NCBI GenBank assembly: GCA_041441455.1
Contig: JASDTB010000068.1
Span: 1 to 14,138 of the forward strand
Reading direction: 5' to 3'
From: JAFIHK01 sp041441455
GTDB lineage: Bacteria; Bacteroidota; Bacteroidia; Bacteroidales; UBA932
DNA length: 14,138 bases
The notes under the pieces were generated by a model. The model saw only the letters and a list, made by a program, of their open reading frames with translations. It was not told the DNA's origin and did no database searches. A program made the translations under genes and the position numbers. This document shows, piece after piece, positions 14,060-14,138 of the stretch; within the stretch, counting starts at the first letter, position 1, and each line of letters begins with the position of its first letter.

Positions 14060-14096
14060 AAAGGGGTGACTAAAATTTAGTTACCCTTTTTCTTTT
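14060..14096 (+). terminator. Rho-independent terminator of the hydrogenase structural operon
   Basis: Bases 14060-14072 (AAAGGGGTGACTA) pair with 14078-14090 over 13 positions, two of them G-U, around a 5-base loop. The T-rich tail TTTTTCTTTT runs 14087-14096. It starts 20 bases after the hydC stop. The core GGGTGACTAA is shared with the hairpin at 51-84. Nothing recognisable lies between 14097 and the window end. Confidence 0.88.
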
Positions 14097-14138
14097 ACTT
14101 AATCATTATAAATCTTAGTCAACTGCTAACCTAACATG

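Overview
The window looks like a chromosomal segment of a strictly anaerobic, fermentative, H2-evolving member of the Bacteroidetes (Bacteroidales-like). The evidence is moderate-to-low GC, several good matches to the Bacteroidetes -7 box TAnnTTTG, mostly A-rich leaders rather than Shine-Dalgarno sites, and protein flavours typical of the phylum (zinc-poor Sir2, divergent SAM hydroxide adenosyltransferase, the uncharacterised 371-aa GNAT-like protein). No species is claimed.

Layout. (1) 51-84 is a perfect 14-bp terminator hairpin. It closes a minus-strand acetyl-CoA hydrolase/CoA-transferase gene (116-1420). (2) A short divergent promoter region (1421-1521) separates that gene from a plus-strand housekeeping group: a SAM hydroxide adenosyltransferase-like protein, MazG and the tRNA t6A dehydratase TcdA (1522-3823). 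(3) A promoter at about 3805-3837 probably drives one tight unit from 3882 to 9414: a GNAT-like protein, DRTGG protein 1, an RsbW-like ATPase, a sensory-type [FeFe]-hydrogenase homologue, DRTGG protein 2, a PHP phosphoesterase, a GHKL ATPase and a Sir2 deacylase. (4) A 154-bp regulatory gap (9415-9568) holds a near-perfect 12-bp-arm palindrome next to a strong -7 box. (5) The structural hydrogenase operon follows (9569-14040): a small [2Fe-2S] protein, HydB, HydA and HydC. It ends in a terminator (14060-14096) very similar in sequence to the one at 51-84.

How the parts fit. HydA, HydB and HydC are full length with intact cofactor motifs. They predict a soluble trimeric NAD-linked, ferredoxin-dependent (electron-bifurcating/confurcating, group A3 type) [FeFe]-hydrogenase that disposes of NADH and reduced ferredoxin as H2. 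The genes upstream are the less understood part. A second hydrogenase-like protein has all H-cluster cysteines but lacks the proton-relay cysteine. It sits among two DRTGG proteins, two histidine-kinase-type ATPases without a phosphoacceptor domain, and one PHP phosphoesterase. This resembles gene sets known beside HydABC in Firmicutes and Thermotogae whose function, to my knowledge, is not established. I infer an H2/redox-sensing signalling or maturation module controlling or tuning HydABC. Here it also seems to include an NAD-dependent deacylase and a putative acyltransferase. No HydE, HydF or HydG maturase, transposase, tRNA, rRNA or CRISPR array is present in the window.
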